Positions 9,511 through 17,883 of a stretch of 51,550 nt of DNA are shown here, one piece after another. A program made the position numbers and the translations under genes. Below the pieces are notes generated by a model. The model was not told where the DNA came from and made no database searches. It was given only the letters and a program-made list of their open reading frames with translations. Origin of the DNA: an uncultured Bacilli bacterium (GTDB taxonomy: Bacteria; Bacillota_I; Bacilli_A; RF39; UBA660); contig CAKOKR010000004.1 in assembly GCA_934095965.1 (NCBI GenBank), positions 1-51,550 of the forward strand, read 5' to 3'. Position 1 is the first letter of the stretch. Every line of letters starts with the position of its first letter.

Positions 9511-10374
9511 ATGAAAAAAAATGGTTTTATTTCAATAACAGTTATTTATTCATTCTTTTTAGTTTTTTTAAGTCTAATGTTATTTATTGTAACTAATATG
9601 ATTACAAATAGAACTCTTTTAGATAATTTAAAAAAAGAAATAAAAAATGATATATCAGATAGTAATTTAGTAAGATATTTAATGAATCATTCTGATGAAT
9701 TAAATTTAGTTAAACATGATGAAAAATTAGAATATGGCTTAAATGATGGTTCTCTAAGATACATAGGAATTAATCCTAGTAACTATCTTAAATTTAAAAA
9801 TAATACCAAAGTATTTAGAATAATCGGAGTTATAAATGGTAAAGTAAAACTTATAGATATAGGTACGAACAATACATTAAGTTATGATAATACCTTAACT
9901 AATGTGTATATCAATACAAGTATTAGAAATTATTTAATCGTAGAATATCAAAATAGTATGTCTTCGTTAATGGATTACATAGATGAAGCAACATATTATG
10001 TAGGTGGTATAGATGAATCATTAAAAAATAGCAATGGAAATGTTATAGCAAAAGAAGAATTAAGTAATAATGGTTCGTATGTAAATGATTATTTTTCCCT
10101 TCCATATATAAGTGATTACATTTATGCATCGAGTGATGCTTATAACAAAACAATAACCAAAAACAACAACTGGATGTATATTGGAAGTGATATGTGGTTT
10201 TTAACAAGAAATAAAAGTAACTTAATACAAAGCTTCTATCTAAATAGTAATGGTGTATTAAGTATTGCCGATGTAACAGATAGTAAATATATAAATAAAG
10301 TATTTTTTATAAAAGGTAATTTAAGTATTATAAGTGGAACAGGAACAAGTGCTGATCCATACATAGTGGGGTGA
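9511..10374 (+). CDS. Minor prepilin-like protein without Glu5, with C-terminal GTGTSADPYIVG tail
   Basis: 287 residues. MKKNG-FISITVIYSFFLVFLSL is prepilin-like, but the conserved Glu at mature position 5 is Thr, as in GspK/ComGG-type minor subunits. The extracellular part (YGLNDGSLRYIGINP ... KVFRIIGVINGKVKLI) looks like a small surface ligand-type domain and ends in a Gly-Thr-Ser-x-Asp-Pro-Tyr motif. A related ending (FGTSTDPYRVN) closes the decayed gene at 47.4 kb, so this is a reused module. Second gene of the pilin operon. Confidence 0.75.
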   Translation: MKKNGFISITVIYSFFLVFLSLMLFIVTNMITNRTLLDNLKKEIKNDISDSNLVRYLMNHSDELNLVKHDEKLEYGLNDGSLRYIGINPSNYLKFKNNTKVFRIIGVINGKVKLIDIGTNNTLSYDNTLTNVYINTSIRNYLIVEYQNSMSSLMDYIDEATYYVGGIDESLKNSNGNVIAKEELSNNGSYVNDYFSLPYISDYIYASSDAYNKTITKNNNWMYIGSDMWFLTRNKSNLIQSFYLNSNGVLSIADVTDSKYINKVFFIKGNLSIISGTGTSADPYIVG

Positions 10375-10378
10375 AGAA

Positions 10379-10930
10379 ATGAATAACAAAGGAAGTACAT
10401 TATTAGAACTAATTATAAGCATAGCACTTATATCTGTCATACTAGTGTTTATGGTTAGATTACTCGTAGATTTAAATGATTCTGAAACTAACAATAAATA
10501 TGCTAAAAAAAATCAAGTAATCAGAGCAGAAATACTTAGAACAATTGAAAATGATTTGCAAAACAAAACCATCGTTAATATTAGGGATAATTCAACCACA
10601 TCAAATCTAATTATTACCATTATGTTTGATGATAACAAACAATCAAGTATCAGTGTCTTAAAAGATAAACTTACTTACAAAAATACAGATAGTAAAACAA
10701 GAACATGGACATTAAAAGAAGGATATTTTGATATTACTAAAATACCAGCATTCTTTAATCGAGACGAAAATATTTATTCTCTTATTATTGATATACCAGT
10801 TTATACCACAAATGAATTTAACACCAAAGATAACAATAACTTACTTGATGATATCTTAGTAAGTTATATTGGAAAATCTTCAGATTTAACAGTACTACCA
10901 AATTGCTATGGCAAAGGCTGTCCCCATTAA
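10379..10930 (+). CDS. Minor prepilin, GspJ/PilW-like
   Basis: 183 residues. MNNKG-STLLELIISIALISVI has the cleavage Gly and Glu at mature position 5. The globular part contains KTRTWTLKEGYF, as in J-type minor pseudopilins, and two C-terminal cysteines (NCYGKGCPH). The start lies 4 nt after the previous stop, with GGGGTGAAG as ribosome binding site. It converges on ylbJ with a 36-bp overlap. Confidence 0.75.
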   Translation: MNNKGSTLLELIISIALISVILVFMVRLLVDLNDSETNNKYAKKNQVIRAEILRTIENDLQNKTIVNIRDNSTTSNLIITIMFDDNKQSSISVLKDKLTYKNTDSKTRTWTLKEGYFDITKIPAFFNRDENIYSLIIDIPVYTTNEFNTKDNNNLLDDILVSYIGKSSDLTVLPNCYGKGCPH

Positions 10931-11743
10931 AACAAGGAAGGAAGAAAGTATCCTTCCTTTTAAAAAGTAATTATAATCAAGTCCATTTTCTTGAAGTATA
11001 TACTTTACCTGAGTATGAATTGCTAAACCTTGAAAAGCTAAGAAAAACATTGCTATATAAACTTTTCCAAAAATACTCACATTTATTAAACTATTTAACC
11101 CTTGAGTCATCTCTAAGATACCTTTAAAAAATATACTTATTACTTTAGGTATATGAAAAGTGTATATAAATAGGTTAGTAATAGTTAAGAAAAATATTAT
11201 CGTACCAAGTACAAAAAGGCAAGTATTTAAACTCTTTTTAATACTTGAAGCCATGTTAATTTTTGCACTATCACACTTAAATCTTTCATTAGGTAACTTG
11301 TCTTTATAAAAAAGATATAATAAAATATTACTTGTATATAAAACAACCATGAGAGCAATTATCAAATTAATTGATTTAAAAATAGCAATGAGTATAGTAT
11401 ACAAAAATAATGGATTAGGAAGTGATGTATAAATTAAAGATATATTTGCATAATCTTTTGATATCTTTTTTGTTTTATAAAGGGATGAAATAACTATACT
11501 AGATGAAGGTGTTCCTGAAAAAAAAGATAAAATAATTATATAAAGCGAAGGATTTTTAAAATAATCAGCAATATTTAATGAATTTAATAAATCAATTAAC
11601 ACAATCATAATAAATAAATAAGGAAATACTTTGCTTTTCCATATCTCAATTGCATCCATGGTACTACTTAAAACCAAGGTATAATTCCCAAATATTAAAA
11701 AAAGTGTCAATAAAATAATAAAAATAGTTAAATTTCGTTTCAT
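10895..11743 (-). CDS. ylbJ: YlbJ-like sporulation integral membrane protein
   Basis: 282 residues with about eight hydrophobic segments. The motif FFSGTPSSSIVISSLYK followed by IYTSLPNPLFLYTIL matches the nucleoside-recognition (Gate) fold of YlbJ, a sigma-E-controlled membrane protein needed for proper spore formation in B. subtilis. It is shorter than the approximately 400-residue Bacillus protein. It is divergent from a ylbL-like gene 40 bp away; ylbJ and ylbL are also close in Bacillus, which supports the call. Confidence 0.8.
   Translation of the reverse strand: MKRNLTIFIILLTLFLIFGNYTLVLSSTMDAIEIWKSKVFPYLFIMIVLIDLLNSLNIADYFKNPSLYIIILSFFSGTPSSSIVISSLYKTKKISKDYANISLIYTSLPNPLFLYTILIAIFKSINLIIALMVVLYTSNILLYLFYKDKLPNERFKCDSAKINMASSIKKSLNTCLFVLGTIIFFLTITNLFIYTFHIPKVISIFFKGILEMTQGLNSLINVSIFGKVYIAMFFLAFQGLAIHTQVKYILQENGLDYNYFLKGRILSSFLVLMGTAFAIAIW
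10934..10963 (+). terminator. Terminator of the minor-prepilin operon, inside the ylbJ 3' end
   Basis: AAGGAAGGA (10934-10942) pairs with TCCTTCCTT (10951-10959), followed by TTTT. The stem lies within the last codons of the opposing gene. Confidence 0.6.
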
Positions 11744-11783
11744 AATCTAGTCCTTTTTTGCTATAATTAATAAAGGTGATAAC

Positions 11784-12797
11784 ATGTTTAATAAAATATA
11801 TGAAAAAGTAAAACAATTTATAAAAGAAAATTATAAATTTCTATTAGTATTTATTAGTTTAGTAATTTTATTTACGCTTGAACTTCCTTATGTAGTTTAT
11901 ACCCCCGGAGGAATAGTACCATTAGAAAAAAGAATCGAAGTAACAAATAAATATGATTCAAAAGGATCTCTCAACATGAGTTATGTAAATTTTAGAAAAG
12001 GAACAATTCCAGTTATTGCATTATCATTTATTATACCAGATTGGGATTTAGAAAAATCTAGTGAAGTAACAGGTACTAATCAAAGTGTTGATGATTTACT
12101 TGAAATGGAAAAACTATATATGACATCATCAATTGATAATGCAACAATCGTTGCATATCAAAATGCCAAAAAGGATATTCAAATAACTAATGAAGTTCAC
12201 AACATTATATATATTGATGATAATGCTAAAACTGACATAAAGTTATATGACCAACTAATCAGTGTTAATGATAAAAAAATAAATAATATTGATGAATTAA
12301 AAGAATATATAAATACCTTAAATGAAGGTAACAAAGTAAATGTTCTTGTTAAACGTGGTAAAAAAGAGGTTAATTGTTATGCTTATGTTTATAAAATCGA
12401 AGACACATTAAAAATCGGGGTAGCGTTTTTAAATACTTATGAATACACAACAGACCCCAAAATTAGTGTTAAAACGAAATCAAGTGAATCAGGTTCAAGC
12501 GGAGGTCTTATGCTTAGCTTAGCAATTTATAATTCAATAACTAAAGAAGATATTACTCACGGTTTAAAAATTGTTGGCACAGGTACTATTGATGTTGATG
12601 GAAACGTCGGTGCTATTGATGGAGTTAAATATAAAATGCTCGGAGCTAAAAAAAATAAAGCAGATATATTCTTATGCCCAAAAGAAAATTATGATGAAGC
12701 AATCAAGGTAAAGAAAAAATATAATTTAAAGATGGACGTAGTGAGCATAGATACATTTACTGATGCTTTAAATTATTTGCAAAATTATGTCAAGTAG
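11784..12797 (+). CDS. ylbL: YlbL/SepM-like membrane-anchored PDZ-Lon serine protease
   Basis: 337 residues. A single N-terminal membrane segment (about 18-36) is followed by a PDZ domain (about 130-200: LYDQLISVNDKKINNIDELKEY) and a C-terminal Lon S16 domain. The catalytic dyad is visible as Ser239 in SGSSGGL and Lys282 in DGVKYK. Relatives are YlbL (DNA-damage checkpoint recovery in Bacillus) and SepM (competence pheromone maturation in streptococci). The protease therefore could trim an extracellular peptide, which is interesting beside comEA/comEC, but the substrate is unknown. Confidence 0.88.
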   Translation: MFNKIYEKVKQFIKENYKFLLVFISLVILFTLELPYVVYTPGGIVPLEKRIEVTNKYDSKGSLNMSYVNFRKGTIPVIALSFIIPDWDLEKSSEVTGTNQSVDDLLEMEKLYMTSSIDNATIVAYQNAKKDIQITNEVHNIIYIDDNAKTDIKLYDQLISVNDKKINNIDELKEYINTLNEGNKVNVLVKRGKKEVNCYAYVYKIEDTLKIGVAFLNTYEYTTDPKISVKTKSSESGSSGGLMLSLAIYNSITKEDITHGLKIVGTGTIDVDGNVGAIDGVKYKMLGAKKNKADIFLCPKENYDEAIKVKKKYNLKMDVVSIDTFTDALNYLQNYVK

Positions 12798-12840
12798 ACA
12801 TAAATTATACATTATAAAAATTTGTTTTGAAAAAAAGTTT

Positions 12841-12921
12841 TTCCCATACTTCTGGGAAATTCTTTTATTTTTTAAAAATTTTTTTCAAAAAAACAAGAAA
12901 AAAGGAAATATATATAGTGAA
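12841..12921 (+). promoter_or_regulatory. Conserved upstream element, copy 1 (comEA)
   Basis: The inverted repeat TTCCCATACTTCTGGGAA (12841-12858), an AT-rich stretch containing AAAATTTTTTTCAAAAAA, and GGAAATATATATAGTGAA (12904-12921). The same elements recur upstream of the bacteriocin exporter at 26298-26377 with inner spacing differing by 1 nt. The rest of 12798-12948 is AT-rich with no gene. The hairpin could also serve as the terminator of ylbL, but identity of loop and downstream block argues for a regulatory site. Confidence 0.65.
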
Positions 12922-12948
12922 AGGGTATAAATAGATGGAAAGGATGAT

Positions 12949-13536
12949 ATGAAAATATTAGAAAATAAAAAAATAGTAATTGGTGTAATCATTTTCTTGT
13001 TACTGCTTGGCTTAACAGCATCTTCTTTTGCACTATATTTTTATAACAATAAAGAAGAAGTGGCAATATGTAATACACCAAATGAAGAATTAAAAGAGGT
13101 AAAAAATGTAATTCATGTTGATTTAAAAGGAGAAGTAAATAAACCTGGTGTATATGAAGTCGAAGAAGGAGCAATAGTTAATGATTTAATTATAATGGCA
13201 GATGGATTTACAAAAAATGCATATCAAGATAACATTAATCTAAGTAAAAAACTAACTGATGAAATGGTAATTCTAGTAAACAAAAAGGGAAGCCAAATAA
13301 CAAATCAAATAACCAATAGTGCAAGTATAAAAACACCTGAAAGTAATTTAATAAATATTAACACCGCAAGTATCACTGAACTTATGAAACTAACAGGTAT
13401 TGGTAAATCCAAAGCAGAAAGTATCATAAAATATCGTGAAGAAAATGGTAATTTTAAAACCCCTAGTGACATAACAAAAGTAAGTGGTATTGGTAAAAAC
13501 ACTTATGAAAAATTTAAAGAACATATTACAATTTAA
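12949..13536 (+). CDS. comEA: Competence DNA receptor ComEA
   Basis: 195 residues. One N-terminal membrane segment (about 9-29), an SLBB domain (about 52-105: VDLKGEVNKPGVYEVEEG), a linker, and two helix-hairpin-helix motifs at the C-terminus (INTASITELMKLTGIGKSKA, then TKVSGIGKNTYEKFK). ComEA binds incoming double-stranded DNA outside the membrane and hands it to ComEC. AAAGGATG lies before the ATG. comEC overlaps its 3' end. Confidence 0.95.
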   Translation: MKILENKKIVIGVIIFLLLLGLTASSFALYFYNNKEEVAICNTPNEELKEVKNVIHVDLKGEVNKPGVYEVEEGAIVNDLIIMADGFTKNAYQDNINLSKKLTDEMVILVNKKGSQITNQITNSASIKTPESNLININTASITELMKLTGIGKSKAESIIKYREENGNFKTPSDITKVSGIGKNTYEKFKEHITI

Positions 13537-15463
13537 TAAGTTCCTTATATTATTTACTATACTTATATTTATCTATTGTTTTATAAATAGTAAAATAAAC
13601 TATACATCAAAATATAATGGAAATGAAACTACCATAACAGGTACCATTTCTAATATTAAAATAAAAGATGATTACTTAGAACTCGAACTAAAGGCAAAAG
13701 AAAAGATTCTTGCATATTATAAGTATGAACAAATTAAAGATGTAAACATCGGAGATAAAGTTACTATAAGTGGTAAACTAAATAAAGTAACAAGTACAAA
13801 TATTCCAAACACCTTTAATTACCAAAGGTATTTAAAATATAAAAAAATATATTACACATTTAATATAGATAAATTAACTACCATTAGTTCCAACAATATA
13901 TTATATAAAATAAAAAATATGATATTTCAAAGAATTATTAAATTAAATAATAAGGATTACTATTTAACATTTATATTAGGTAATAAATCTTTATTAGATA
14001 ATGAAAACTATAATAATTTCCTAGATAATGGAATAAGCCATCTTTTAGCAATATCAGGTATGCACATAAGTATTTTATTACTTTTATTTAAAAAAAATAA
14101 ACCAACTAGTATCATTGTATTGCTCTTATTTTTATTTCTAACTGGTTTTTCTTCTTCTGTATATCGTGTAGTAATATTCTATATTTTAAAATTTTTTTGC
14201 AAAAAGAAAAGTAATATCTATTTACTTATTTTAACTATGGATATTTTATTATTAATTGATCCATTTCGTATATTTGACTTAGGTTTTATTTATTCATTCA
14301 TCACTACATTTGGTATATTTTATTATAAAGACTATATAAAAAATATAATTCATTTAAGTTTTATAACATTTCTATTTAGTTTACCAATAACAACTTTAGT
14401 TAACTATGAAATAAACCTTTTTTCAATTATCAACAACTTAATATTTGTACCCATTATTTCATATGTAGTTTATCCCTTATGTTTAATAAGTTTCTTTTTT
14501 TCATTCTTAAATCCCTTATTTTCAATTGTTATAAACATATTAAATAATCTAAATGAATTTTTTAATCACTTTGCAATATTTATTACAATACCTAAATTTA
14601 ATATATTACTTTTACTTATCTATTATTTTATTCTTTTAAAAAAATATAACAAATTATTACTAATATCTGTTTTAATAATAAATATTTTAATACCTAAGTT
14701 AGATAACAACTATTATGTTTATTATTTAGATGTTGGCCAAGGAGATTCAACCGCCCTTATAAGTCCTCATAACAAAAATGTAATATTAATTGATACTGGC
14801 GGAAAAACAAATTCAAGTTATAAAGTTAGTGACAACACCATAAAATTTTTAAAGAGCAAAGGAATATCCAAAATAGATTATTTAATTTTAACTCACGGAG
14901 ATTATGATCATGCCGGTGATGCAATAAACATCATAAACAAAATCAAAGTAAAACATGTTATCTTTAATAATGATTCATATAAAAATATTGAAAGTGATAT
15001 AATCAAAGTATTAAAAAGTAAAAAAATTAATTACACTAAAGAAAATAAAACAGTATTATTTGGAAACACAAGATTATTATTTTTACACCACAACTTATAT
15101 GAAGATGAAAACAACAATAGCATCATCAACTATCTAAATATTTATAATAACCAATTTCTTTTTATGGGTGATGCCTCCCTAGATAGAGAACAAGAACTAA
15201 TAAAAAAATATAATTTAACAAATATTGATTTTCTAAAAGTGGGTCACCATGGTTCAAAAACTTCTTCATCAGATTATTTTATAAATATTATTAAACCAAA
15301 GTACTCAATTATTTCTGTTGGTCTAAATAATAAATATAACCATCCATCCAAAGAAACACTCAATAATTTAAAAAATACAATCATCTATAGAACCGATTAT
15401 GATGGCACTATCGAAGTAAAAATAAACAAGAAAAAGTTAAAAATTACAAACTATTCAAGCTAA
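13505..15463 (+). CDS. comEC: Competence DNA channel ComEC
   Basis: About 652 residues. A short N-terminal OB-like (DUF4131) part is followed by the multi-span Competence domain (about 155-400; HLLAISGMHISIL is typical) and a C-terminal metallo-beta-lactamase-like nuclease domain (YYLDVGQGDSTALI, LTHGDYDHAGD, FMGDASLDRE, KVGHHGSKTSSS). It transports single-stranded DNA during transformation. The start is uncertain: ATG 13505 overlaps comEA by 32 nt, and a GTG at 13484 is also in frame. The full set of metal ligands suggests it is functional. Confidence 0.93.
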   Translation: MKNLKNILQFNKFLILFTILIFIYCFINSKINYTSKYNGNETTITGTISNIKIKDDYLELELKAKEKILAYYKYEQIKDVNIGDKVTISGKLNKVTSTNIPNTFNYQRYLKYKKIYYTFNIDKLTTISSNNILYKIKNMIFQRIIKLNNKDYYLTFILGNKSLLDNENYNNFLDNGISHLLAISGMHISILLLLFKKNKPTSIIVLLLFLFLTGFSSSVYRVVIFYILKFFCKKKSNIYLLILTMDILLLIDPFRIFDLGFIYSFITTFGIFYYKDYIKNIIHLSFITFLFSLPITTLVNYEINLFSIINNLIFVPIISYVVYPLCLISFFFSFLNPLFSIVINILNNLNEFFNHFAIFITIPKFNILLLLIYYFILLKKYNKLLLISVLIINILIPKLDNNYYVYYLDVGQGDSTALISPHNKNVILIDTGGKTNSSYKVSDNTIKFLKSKGISKIDYLILTHGDYDHAGDAINIINKIKVKHVIFNNDSYKNIESDIIKVLKSKKINYTKENKTVLFGNTRLLFLHHNLYEDENNNSIINYLNIYNNQFLFMGDASLDREQELIKKYNLTNIDFLKVGHHGSKTSSSDYFINIIKPKYSIISVGLNNKYNHPSKETLNNLKNTIIYRTDYDGTIEVKINKKKLKITNYSS

Positions 15464-15477
15464 ATAATTTAATTTTA

Positions 15478-15507
15478 TTGAATTTTTCATATTTAATGTG
15501 TTATAAT
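15478..15507 (+). promoter_or_regulatory. Promoter of a small basic protein gene
   Basis: TTGAAT (15478-15483), an 18-nt spacer and TATAAT (15502-15507). Confidence 0.65.
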
Positions 15508-15531
15508 CTTTAAGAAGTGAGGTGCAAAGTA

Positions 15532-15639
15532 ATGAAAACTTATAAAAAGAATTTACCTGAAGGAGTAAAAAAACAATTTGCTCTATACAAAGGTGTAAAG
15601 GTTAGATTAATCAATAAAAATAAGAAAAAAAATAAATAA
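15532..15639 (+). CDS. Small basic protein of unknown function (35 aa)
   Basis: The frame MKTYKKNLPEGVKKQFAL... to a Lys/Asn-rich tail (KNKKKNK) has GAGGTG 7 nt upstream of the ATG. It has its own consensus promoter before it and a strong terminator just after, so the unit is an independent short gene. About 14 of 35 residues are Lys or Arg, which suggests nucleic acid binding. It is not a ribosomal protein that I recognise. Confidence 0.65.
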   Translation: MKTYKKNLPEGVKKQFALYKGVKVRLINKNKKKNK

Positions 15640-15651
15640 TTTTAATTTTTA

Positions 15652-15702
15652 TAGAGTTTTTCGACATAATTCGCTATATGTCGTCAAAAGCTCTTTTTTT
15701 TT
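15652..15702 (+). terminator. Strong intrinsic terminator
   Basis: AGAG-TTTT-CGACATA pairs with TATGTCG-TC-AAAA-G-CTCT, then eight T residues. Confidence 0.8.
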
Positions 15703-15767
15703 GACAAAACTTTTCCTATACATTCTCCAATTTTAGTGTTAGTCTAAATGTCGGGAGATGAAATTTT

Positions 15768-17333
15768 ATGAAAAAATTTGTAGTATTATTAGGACTTTTA
15801 TTCCTATTTATGGAAAGTCCAAAAGCTTATATGTTAAGTGTAGAACAAAACGGGGAAGACTATGTATACAAATATGGTACAACTAAAGTCTATAAAAGAG
15901 TATCTTTTTTACTTAGGATGGATATGAATATTGATGATTCATTCGATAGACAATTAATCAACAACTTAGCTGCATATGGCAGATCAACTGATGTATATGA
16001 TCAAGTAGTTGTTCAAAAACTAATCTATGAAAATGTTAATAAAGATTATACTGTCAAAGTACTAGATGACTTTAGAAATCCAATTGATACTAGCCAAAAA
16101 GAACAAGAAATATATTCTACTTTGGAAGAATATAAAAAACCACATCCACTAGATGGTTCAACTTATGAAGCAAACTTCGGTGATGAACTAAAAGTCAAAA
16201 ATGTAAATTCCGGAGCATATCATGTCCAAGGATACACATATGCAAACTATGGTGCAGAATATGTTTTTGATATGAACAAGAAAAATGGTCAACAAAAGCT
16301 TACATTCAAAAACACAATTGACTACGACAAAAACTATGTCTTATCAAATAATTATGCATACAATGAATTTAGCATTTATGCAAATGTACACGGAAGAACT
16401 ATTCACTTTGATATTGAGCCAAATGCTTCATTTATCTTTAGTGTCTATAACAAATATCGTTATCTTTATGATATCTACGTAGATTCAAATAACTTAACTC
16501 ATTATTTTAAAGATGAAGATTTAAGATTAGTTGATGTATCCGCAGGATTTTATGAAAAGATGGATGATATCATAGTAACCAAAGATGAAACAATAACCCT
16601 AAGACCAAGCTATAGAACAGTTAATGTTCACATTGACACATACTTAACTGATTATTTATTAAAAGATGAACTAATTAAAACCTATAATGATTTTACAATC
16701 TATGATAAAAACAAAACAATCGTTGCAAGTTGCAAAGAAGAAAGTTGTGATATTCCTTTAAAAATCGGAGAATATTTTATCAAAGACAATGTAAGTAATA
16801 TAACTCATTTTAAATTTTTCACCGAAGATACAACTGATTATATTTATCGTTATATCATCGATGGCTTAATTTCTGATAAAGAAATAGTTAATATTAATCA
16901 TGATGATGAAGAAGTAGGTTTTAGTAAAGATGGAAATATCTACTGGTTCAATGAAATAAACGATTATAAATACCTAGATATTCACTATTTAGATAGTACA
17001 AAAAGAATTTATCTAACTGATTATGAAAATTACTGGTATGCAATAGATTTAGGTTTCTTTTACAAAATACCTGAAAATTTACCAGCCAAAGATGAAGACA
17101 AAACCAAACCAAGCGATGAAAATTCAAAAAGTGATAACAACCAAAATGACACAACTAAAGATAATGAAGAGACAAAAAATAATAACAAAGAGGCTAACGA
17201 TAGTAAACAAAACACCAATGAAGATACAATCATTAACATTCCAAACACTGGATTAGAAAAAGAAGAATTAGTATACAAAAAAGAAGAATATGAAAAAAAT
17301 CTTATTAATAATTCTAACAATAATCCTATGTAG
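15768..17333 (+). CDS. Secreted surface protein with IPNTG motif near the C-terminus
   Basis: 521 residues with a signal peptide (about 1-20). A body of beta-rich repeats is followed by a hydrophilic Lys/Asn/Asp/Glu linker (about 440-488) and the sortase-type motif IPNTG at 491-495. It lacks the usual hydrophobic segment and basic tail after the motif, ending instead in a hydrophilic 26-residue stretch. Its last 44 nt overlap the start of the sortase gene, whose N-terminal hydrophobic segment sits in the other frame exactly where the missing anchor should be. Probably an adhesin or pilin-like sortase substrate. Whether the frame is intact is uncertain. Confidence 0.75.
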   Translation: MKKFVVLLGLLFLFMESPKAYMLSVEQNGEDYVYKYGTTKVYKRVSFLLRMDMNIDDSFDRQLINNLAAYGRSTDVYDQVVVQKLIYENVNKDYTVKVLDDFRNPIDTSQKEQEIYSTLEEYKKPHPLDGSTYEANFGDELKVKNVNSGAYHVQGYTYANYGAEYVFDMNKKNGQQKLTFKNTIDYDKNYVLSNNYAYNEFSIYANVHGRTIHFDIEPNASFIFSVYNKYRYLYDIYVDSNNLTHYFKDEDLRLVDVSAGFYEKMDDIIVTKDETITLRPSYRTVNVHIDTYLTDYLLKDELIKTYNDFTIYDKNKTIVASCKEESCDIPLKIGEYFIKDNVSNITHFKFFTEDTTDYIYRYIIDGLISDKEIVNINHDDEEVGFSKDGNIYWFNEINDYKYLDIHYLDSTKRIYLTDYENYWYAIDLGFFYKIPENLPAKDEDKTKPSDENSKSDNNQNDTTKDNEETKNNNKEANDSKQNTNEDTIINIPNTGLEKEELVYKKEEYEKNLINNSNNNPM

Positions 17334-17793
17334 TGGATGTAACAAAAGAACTAAAACTATTGAAAGCACTACTATTAATTATAATGATAATTTTAATACC
17401 TATTATGGATATTTAACAATTCCTAAAATAAATATGCATCAAGGCTTTTATAACACTAACAATAAATTAAATGATGTAAGTAAAAACATCGAACTAATTA
17501 ACACAGGTATTAAAAATACATATCTCTTCGCTGCCCACTCCGGGGTAGGTAATATAGCTTATTTTAATAATCTAAGATACCTCAAAAATGGTGATAAAAT
17601 AACTCTTGAATTTAAAACAATCACTAATATATATAAGGTTATTAAAATAACTAAAGAACCAAAAACAGGTAAAATAAGCATTCCGAATAAAGAAAACCAA
17701 ATCATACTAACAACATGTGATCAAATAAAAAAAGGATACCAATTAATTATTATAGCTTCCCTCATTGATACCAAAACTCCTTTCAATAATTAA
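17290..17793 (+). CDS. Atypical sortase (class C/D/E-like) without the usual arginine
   Basis: 167 residues. An N-terminal hydrophobic segment (4-14) runs into LCSGC, a possible lipobox. The sortase core begins at YYGYLTIPKI. The catalytic His is H83 in FAAHSGVG and the catalytic Cys is C143 in ILTTCDQ. The place where the catalytic Arg normally stands holds Gln (KGYQLIIIAS). The start overlaps the substrate gene by 44 nt, with only AAGAAG as a weak ribosome binding site, so expression by coupling or by a frame error must be considered. The adjacent IPNTG protein is the likely substrate. Confidence 0.75.
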   Translation: MKKILLIILTIILCSGCNKRTKTIESTTINYNDNFNTYYGYLTIPKINMHQGFYNTNNKLNDVSKNIELINTGIKNTYLFAAHSGVGNIAYFNNLRYLKNGDKITLEFKTITNIYKVIKITKEPKTGKISIPNKENQIILTTCDQIKKGYQLIIIASLIDTKTPFNN

Positions 17794-17883
17794 AAATTTA
17801 AAACTTAGACATAAATTTGTTCTAAAAAGCTATGCATTTAGATAAAAATTTGATATAATTATTCATTGAAGGAGGCTATATTT

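Noticed and set aside
12841..12875. The hairpin upstream of comEA as a plain terminator of ylbL
   Set aside because: Loop, downstream block and spacing recur at 26298-26377, where a separate terminator exists and no T run follows. A dual role is still possible.
17289..17300. Programmed -1 frameshift on the A run fusing surface protein and sortase
   Set aside because: The needed change is +1 (or loss of one base), not -1, so the usual slippage mechanism does not fit.
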